DNA from: a virus
Direction: 5' to 3' (one strand)
DNA: 40,420 bases
IMG/VR virus record: IMGVR_UViG_3300018080_000309
Span: 1-40,420 of that record
The position numbers and the translations under genes were made by a program. The notes below the pieces were generated by a model. That model saw only the letters and a program-made list of their open reading frames with translations, did not search any database and was not told the origin of the DNA. This document shows positions 35,328 through 40,420 of the stretch, one piece after another; position 1 is the first letter of the stretch; every line of letters begins with the position of its first letter.

Positions 35328-36967
35328 GTTAAAACCTCTCTTGCAGTAAATTCAAAGTTATAGACATTCCCGCCTGTGAGTAGCTCAGGTGTAAATTCAG
35401 CATCGACCAGCTCTACGGAACTCCAATAATTCCGGCGGTATCCAAAATCGTGCGCTTGTGCATAATGTTTCGCGGCCCAATTAGATGACTTTACGTCCAA
35501 ATCAAACAGAACAGAATCTATTAAGCAATCACTTGGTTGCGAGCCACTGGAATCATTGCCTAAATAAAAATGATCCGGCTTGTTCGGTAATATTGAGTTT
35601 TCCGAAAATTCCGTGCGCTCTAAGTATATCACGTTATCATCAGCGTCATATATTGGCAACCCATCATGATCCGCAAGCCAATTTTGATTATACGATTCAA
35701 CTCCATTTATATACCAATTCACTGAAGCGGCTGCAGCGGTCAGGTCATACATAAGTACGCATAGATTCCAATCGTTTTGTACTAAATTCCCAGTTGCCGC
35801 TTGCGCAATCATTGTGTTGCTATCCGCATCCTCAAACTTCGCTTTTATTTTTGTATCGGTATCTCTGTATATTTCAAGACACCGGTTGTTGCCGGAATCC
35901 CTAACCATCAAAAAAGTACGCACCGGCATATCTTCTGGCTCCTCGAAAAAATTCCACGGAGGCTTAAACCAAAATGCGATAGTACCTTTCAGGCGGCCAA
36001 TATCTTCACCGGAAGTAATCGGCCAATACACCGTTTCTGCGTTCCGATTTGCCGTCGAGCCGTCAGTACTTATGTAGCTTGACGCAAATGTTCTGGTTTC
36101 GAATTGCGCGCCCCAGCCATATATTACGTCAGCGTTGTTCACAATTTTAATCCGGAAACGCCAGTTATTAGATATTGAGCCGGATGATACATAAGTGACC
36201 TCGTACCGCGTCCACGACGGATTCACGCTCAACGATTCAGTCGCCAATGACGTACCCGCCGTATCCAATAATTCGATTATCACATTATCTGTGCCACCAG
36301 ATTGCGCACGCAAATATACGCTAAACGTGCCGGACGTATCTGTTATAGCCGTAGATGTGTCGTATGATAGCGTGCCATTAGCCGCAGATGCCGTTAATTT
36401 ATCCGCATCCGTACCGCCTGAAGGGTCAAGTATATCAGACGTATCGGCTGAAACGGTAATGCTTGATGCCGTCCAGGTTGTACTAAAATCTTCCGACTCT
36501 GCGCATAAATTGGTTTGAGCGCCTTCAACCCTCAATGCGAGCCCAAATTTCCCGGTTTCATACCGTGGCGATCCAGCAGCGATATTCTCAACCAATCCCG
36601 TATACGGATTAATACGATGGTCGTTGCTGGATGTCCGCGCAAACGCGGTGTGTGACACTTCGTTAGCAGTTTTCAGGCTTTCGCCCTCGAACGCCACGTA
36701 TGCGCCACGGTCCCGGTCAAGCCATAGCTTAAACGCTGACCCATCGCGCACGTACCGATACCATTCACGTAACTGCATTATAAAATGGTTTTGCAACCGC
36801 TTAAAGCCAGCCTCAATATATTCTCTGCCGTAAAAATGCAAATGCTCAGATACGCCTGATGATGCCTCATTAGTCGATCGCTTATCCACGATATGAGGCC
36901 TGAACACATTAAAACCACGGTCAAAATCTATGTTGATACTGTTATATTGTATTCGCGGATTACCCAT
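35324..36967 (-). CDS. Tail protein with carbohydrate-binding domains (receptor-binding candidate)
   Basis: 547 aa. Residues 1-110 form a tail-attachment region ('NPRIQYNSINIDFDRGFNVF'). About 150-310 is the common phage tail lectin-like module ('GAQTNLCAESEDFSTTWTAS', 'GTFSVYLRAQSGGTDNVIIE', 'ETRTFASSYISTDGSTANRN'), and about 320-510 a LamG-like domain ('GTIAFWFKPPWNFFEEPEDM', 'WNLCVLMYDLTAAAASVNWY'). No signal peptide. It is coupled to the tail hub by TAATG and to the fibre gene by ATGA. Probably binds cell-surface glycans at the tail tip. Confidence 0.8.
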   Translation of the reverse strand: MGNPRIQYNSINIDFDRGFNVFRPHIVDKRSTNEASSGVSEHLHFYGREYIEAGFKRLQNHFIMQLREWYRYVRDGSAFKLWLDRDRGAYVAFEGESLKTANEVSHTAFARTSSNDHRINPYTGLVENIAAGSPRYETGKFGLALRVEGAQTNLCAESEDFSTTWTASSITVSADTSDILDPSGGTDADKLTASAANGTLSYDTSTAITDTSGTFSVYLRAQSGGTDNVIIELLDTAGTSLATESLSVNPSWTRYEVTYVSSGSISNNWRFRIKIVNNADVIYGWGAQFETRTFASSYISTDGSTANRNAETVYWPITSGEDIGRLKGTIAFWFKPPWNFFEEPEDMPVRTFLMVRDSGNNRCLEIYRDTDTKIKAKFEDADSNTMIAQAATGNLVQNDWNLCVLMYDLTAAAASVNWYINGVESYNQNWLADHDGLPIYDADDNVIYLERTEFSENSILPNKPDHFYLGNDSSGSQPSDCLIDSVLFDLDVKSSNWAAKHYAQAHDFGYRRNYWSSVELVDAEFTPELLTGGNVYNFEFTAREVLT

Positions 36968-38940
36968 TATAATCCCGTTTCTGTTATTGAGCTATTAAAC
37001 CTCAACATTTTAACTTTAGTCATTTTCACCGTCGGATCAGTGCCTCCAGATGTGGCCGTCCAATGTGCGCGCAACTCAGCTACATAATTACTGCCTTTCA
37101 TGTAATAACCCACTTCAGCGGTAAATTCATCGCTTGACCGCTCATCATAATAAACGCGCCTTTCAATCTCCCAATCGTTTGTATCTGTGAGTTGTTGGCC
37201 TTGCAAGTAAATCGTAATATATCTGCCATCGGAACCGGCCTCGTCGTCCCCTGGCGGCGTTATGGTAAATTCCACAACAAGCCAGCCGATATAATAAAGT
37301 GGTGAATTGCCAATATCCAAATAAGCATCGGCGGCCTGTAAATTGTCTTCTGCCTTATCCGCGTCCCGCGTTAGCGTGGTGTCATCAATATCGGCTTCAT
37401 TCCAGATAGCCATTGTTAAGGCCATGCTACCATTATCAACCGAATTTGGCCACTCGCAAACAACTTTCGGCGATATTTTACCATCCTGGTATGTAATTAT
37501 AGACTCGGTTACTTCCATGCCCTTATTGGTTATTCCAAGACTGCCAGCTTGAATATCGGGTATTTTAGCGTGTGTAAGTTTTAACTGATCACCAGGTCTC
37601 AATACTTGATGCTCCAATTTAGTTTGCAGCGTGATCAATGCCATAGGGTCACCATACATACCAAAAAACCGCTCAAGCAAACAACCCGTATCATCTATGT
37701 CATCCCACGGGAAAAAAGTAAATAGATTTGGGAGCTTTATCATCATCATATTGCGGGACTTTCCGTATACCGAATATGATGCCGCTTGGTATTCATACTT
37801 ATAAACCTCTTGCCCGGTACCATAAATCACATTCATTATCCTGGCGTGTGTAATATTTTTGTCAAACTGTTGCTCGTATACCGGAAGCTCGTTAATGTCA
37901 TCAGCAGTTAGCGCATAATCCGGATAGTTGTCGCCTACCATATCGCCCAACTTTACACCAAGTTTATTTTCAGGCGTAATAATAAAATACCCGTGCATCA
38001 CATTCAATATATTTTTTTCAATCCAATCAAGCCCGTTTTCAATGGTTTCATCAGGATTGACGTAACCGCCGCGATTGGTTGCACCTTCTAATTTCCCGTA
38101 TGGGCCAACTTCATTAAGTATCTGATTTGTATCCACCTCGCTCACATCAATACCAAGACCGTAATCGGCTATACCGAGGTCGTAACTACCATTAGTGCCA
38201 GCTGAAGTTGTAGTCAATAGCCGCATTAATGTTTTAGCGTAATGGTGGAAGTATACCGTTTCATACACCGTTGCGCCTTGATTGTGTTTTTGTTGTTTGC
38301 CGTAACTGCCGCGCGTCACCGTAAATGTTGTCCCAGACGGCTTCGCCGTATATTCCATCAACTCATCATCAATAGAAATAAATGTGATGCCAGTTTCATT
38401 CCAGGTAGCAGAACCGGCAGCGGTAAAGGATGCGGTTGCATCAACTGTAACCGTAGTGCCAGCATATGTCAGGTCAGCGCCAAGCGTTGCTGTGGCCATA
38501 CCACCGAATATGGGATGTTTTAAACCAGCCAATCGGTGCTGCGCATTGATTTCAAGATATTGGTAATCATCTATAAACCGCACTTCCTTGATATAACATG
38601 GCACCAAGTCCGCGAAATCAGCAATATTTAATTCCTGGAAACCGATCTTAGCTGTGATCTTTTTACCTATAAAGGCGTTGGCATTCATTAAATCAAGCAA
38701 TGTTTCGTCTTGCTCGAGAATGGTGAAATTGATATTCGGGAAAGTTATGTGATGTTTCAGCCGATCCAGTTGCCCGTTATTCACCACCATCTTCTTTAAT
38801 AGCTTTTTATAATTCGCATCAATATCACCAAAAGTACCCGATGCGAACTTAGTTGCAATGCCATCGATTTCAATAACCCATACCGGCTTTTTGTTGGCCG
38901 CCTGGTTATAGGTATCAAAATTTGTAGAAGTCCGCAACAT
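36967..38940 (-). CDS. Tail hub / baseplate-like protein, 657 aa
   Basis: Follows the tape measure directly (TAATG). N-terminal 'NKKPVWVIEIDGIATKFASG' and 'IGFQELNIADFADLVPCYIK' resemble distal-tail/hub proteins; a beta insert at about 160-210 ('GITFISIDDELMEYTAKPSG') is a small Ig- or OB-like domain; the middle ('KNITHARIMNVIYGTGQEVY') resembles the gp27-like hub fold; the C-terminal 100 residues are a separate beta domain. It would close the tail tip and hold the fibres. Confidence 0.76.
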   Translation of the reverse strand: MLRTSTNFDTYNQAANKKPVWVIEIDGIATKFASGTFGDIDANYKKLLKKMVVNNGQLDRLKHHITFPNINFTILEQDETLLDLMNANAFIGKKITAKIGFQELNIADFADLVPCYIKEVRFIDDYQYLEINAQHRLAGLKHPIFGGMATATLGADLTYAGTTVTVDATASFTAAGSATWNETGITFISIDDELMEYTAKPSGTTFTVTRGSYGKQQKHNQGATVYETVYFHHYAKTLMRLLTTTSAGTNGSYDLGIADYGLGIDVSEVDTNQILNEVGPYGKLEGATNRGGYVNPDETIENGLDWIEKNILNVMHGYFIITPENKLGVKLGDMVGDNYPDYALTADDINELPVYEQQFDKNITHARIMNVIYGTGQEVYKYEYQAASYSVYGKSRNMMMIKLPNLFTFFPWDDIDDTGCLLERFFGMYGDPMALITLQTKLEHQVLRPGDQLKLTHAKIPDIQAGSLGITNKGMEVTESIITYQDGKISPKVVCEWPNSVDNGSMALTMAIWNEADIDDTTLTRDADKAEDNLQAADAYLDIGNSPLYYIGWLVVEFTITPPGDDEAGSDGRYITIYLQGQQLTDTNDWEIERRVYYDERSSDEFTAEVGYYMKGSNYVAELRAHWTATSGGTDPTVKMTKVKMLRFNSSITETGL

Positions 38941-40420
38941 TATGCGCCAGCCCTCGCTAATATCCGCCTTAACCGCGGTGCCAAGCTATATTCTATATAT
39001 TCATCAGAAATTTCGCGCGTTACCACGTTTAAAGTAACATTATTTGTTAATGACCGACCACGGTTTAACGCTTCGAGACCATCAGCTCCTAATCGTTCCA
39101 TACCCCTACGGTTGACAATCCCCTCACCAGGAGTCGCCCCGATCATTACTTCGCCCGTACCGCTTAGCATCGGACCGCCCTCAACTATACCGCCTTGCCG
39201 GAACTGCTGGGCCTTGATCTGGCCGACTCTTGCTAATCCGGAGGCTACGGCAGCAGCAGCCGCCGCAATACCCAGTGCAGGCCCGACATAAGGTATATTC
39301 GCAAGTGCTGCGTGTGACCCTTGAGCCGCCCTATAGGTGTCGGCAACTGTTTGAGCGATAGCAAAGGCTTTGTACTTAGCCCCCTGCTCCTTTCTTTGTT
39401 TTTCTTCGTTTTTTGTCAACTTATTCATCTGCGCTTCATAATCTCTTGCAGATATTTTTCCAGCTTCAAACCTATCCTTTAAAGACTGTTTTGCCGCAGC
39501 GTTAGTCTGGAGTGCTATTTGCAAATCAGTCAGCTGCATGGTAGCCAATGAGCCGAAAAACTCAGAAGCTACGCCAGCTGCGTTATAGAGACCCGTCTGC
39601 CAGAGTGCAAGCATAACCATGCGGTTATCATGTAATGCCGATTCTCTGTCATAGGTATCTATCATTTTCATTTGATAGCCATTCATAAAGCTATCAACCG
39701 CATCCGTTCTCACGTTAAGCTGGTCTAAAAACATATCAGTAGAGCTTGAGTCAAGGCTCGCCATTTGCAAGGCCATTGAGGATAAAACACCGGAAACCGT
39801 TATGCCATAATTACGCCAGGACTGCTCTGACTCGGCAAGTGTGTCTATTGTGTCTTCCAGCCCCTCGTTTATATTTTCTAAACCACCATCGGAGAGTGAT
39901 TCTATAGACGATCCGACCGTTTCGAATTGAGTATTTAGCTCTTCAAGGATACTACCAAACGACTTAAACCGACCTTCTGCTGTTTCGGCTTCCCGCCCTG
40001 ACCCCTTTATGGCTTTACCGATTCGCCTACCAAGGTCGATAAAAACTAACTGAGGATTTGCAAGATAGTCAAAGGCGGTGGCGTACTTCTTTAGCGCCTT
40101 CTCGTTATTTTTTATTTCTTCTTCTGTTTTCCCGTAAGCCTCAACCTGTTCAGCCATGAACTGTTGGGTATAAATTATACCCGCCGCCATATGCGTGAAC
40201 ATTTTGGTCAAGTGAGGGATTAAAATACTGCCAATAGCCTGAGCCAGCCCCATAGTTGCGCCCTTAAGATTAGTCAGCGAGTCATTAAAATCTTCTGCTT
40301 GCTGGCCCTCAACTTCTGAGAATGTAAGCCCTAATGTCTCGGCTCTTTCCTGGAGTAGCTTTATCGCACCGCTGCCCTGGGAAAGCATGGGAACCAGCTC
40401 AAGGCCGGAGCGCCCAAATA
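38940..40420 (-). CDS. Tail tape-measure protein, C-terminal part (continues from position 1)
   Basis: This is the C-terminal part of the 680-aa tape measure starting at 685 of the left end; the Met at 40388 is internal. The long coiled coils, hydrophobic segments (e.g. 'LTKMFTHMAAGIIYTQQF'), the Ala-rich 'GPALGIAAAAAAVASGLARV' and the C-terminal 'FRQGGIVEGGPMLSGTGEVM' with 'GEGIVNRRGMERLGADGLEA' are typical of tape-measure ends. The TAA at 38940 overlaps the next ATG. At about 0.15 nm per residue the tail would be roughly 100 nm (inference). Confidence 0.93.
   Translation of the reverse strand, partial: FGRSGLELVPMLSQGSGAIKLLQERAETLGLTFSEVEGQQAEDFNDSLTNLKGATMGLAQAIGSILIPHLTKMFTHMAAGIIYTQQFMAEQVEAYGKTEEEIKNNEKALKKYATAFDYLANPQLVFIDLGRRIGKAIKGSGREAETAEGRFKSFGSILEELNTQFETVGSSIESLSDGGLENINEGLEDTIDTLAESEQSWRNYGITVSGVLSSMALQMASLDSSSTDMFLDQLNVRTDAVDSFMNGYQMKMIDTYDRESALHDNRMVMLALWQTGLYNAAGVASEFFGSLATMQLTDLQIALQTNAAAKQSLKDRFEAGKISARDYEAQMNKLTKNEEKQRKEQGAKYKAFAIAQTVADTYRAAQGSHAALANIPYVGPALGIAAAAAAVASGLARVGQIKAQQFRQGGIVEGGPMLSGTGEVMIGATPGEGIVNRRGMERLGADGLEALNRGRSLTNNVTLNVVTREISDEYIEYSLAPRLRRILARAGA
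40298..40420. repeat. Terminal direct repeat, right copy
   Basis: Identical to 1-123. The right copy should be removed for a circular map of 40297 bp. The repeat lies inside the tape-measure gene, where no packaging signal would be expected. Confidence 0.95.

Noticed and set aside
40388-40388. Met at 40388 as start of a 482-aa tape measure
   Set aside because: The frame continues upstream through the terminal repeat to TTG 685 with a strong ribosome site; the shorter start is an artefact of the linear cut.
1-40420. CRISPR array, insertion sequence or transposase
   Set aside because: No regularly spaced repeats, terminal inverted repeats or DDE transposase were seen; the Mu-like head genes are not accompanied by Mu transposition genes.

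Overview
The window is a complete, circularly closed genome of a tailed bacteriophage, not a piece of bacterial chromosome. The first 123 bases (1-123) reappear as the last 123 (40298-40420), so the unique genome is 40297 bp, cut inside the tail tape-measure gene. Every gene I can support lies on the minus strand, in long chains of ATGA/TAATG overlaps with clear Shine-Dalgarno sites. Head genes look Mu-like (protease with nested scaffold, DUF935-type portal), while the tail is of the long flexible type (tube, frameshifted chaperones, tape measure). I see no integrase, repressor or DNA polymerase, so the phage is probably virulent and borrows the host replicase. Several proteins carry Sec signal peptides of the MKKxxxxLLLxxAxAQ kind, common in the Bacteroidota/FCB group; the strong Shine-Dalgarno sites are less typical of Bacteroidota proper. 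The host is therefore uncertain, possibly another FCB lineage.

Layout in the direction of transcription (falling coordinates). A promoter at 29452-29480 sits just past the late terminator (29506-29536) and opens the early region. That region holds small zinc-binding and coiled-coil proteins, an ERF annealing protein, SSB, a replisome organiser, a DnaB-like helicase, a small PD-(D/E)XK nuclease, a PAPS-reductase-like protein, an HNH nuclease, an SF2 helicase, a DNA methyltransferase, a DUF4406 protein and a nucleotide-hydrolase-like protein. A regulatory island (17279-17445) interrupts it.

Next comes a tightly coupled block (16.5-12 kb): metallophosphoesterase, T4-Rnl1-like RNA ligase, a 70-nt tRNA-like RNA, a coiled-coil protein, a class I methyltransferase, a formyltransferase and small proteins. 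The 70-nt RNA looks like the tRNA-like domain of tmRNA with the mRNA part removed; it keeps the G3.U70 alanine identity pair and is the most unusual thing in the window.

A structured, gene-free stretch ending in a rho-independent terminator (11640-11775) separates this block from the late operon. The late operon runs terminase, portal-MuF fusion, protease/scaffold, decoration protein, major capsid protein, connectors, tail tube, chaperones with a -1 frameshift, and tape measure (through the cut). It continues from the right end with tail hub, fibre proteins, signal-peptide proteins and the lysis module (M15 endopeptidase and membrane proteins), and stops at 29.5 kb. No other clear promoter was found, so read-through or anti-termination near 11.7 kb is a reasonable model.
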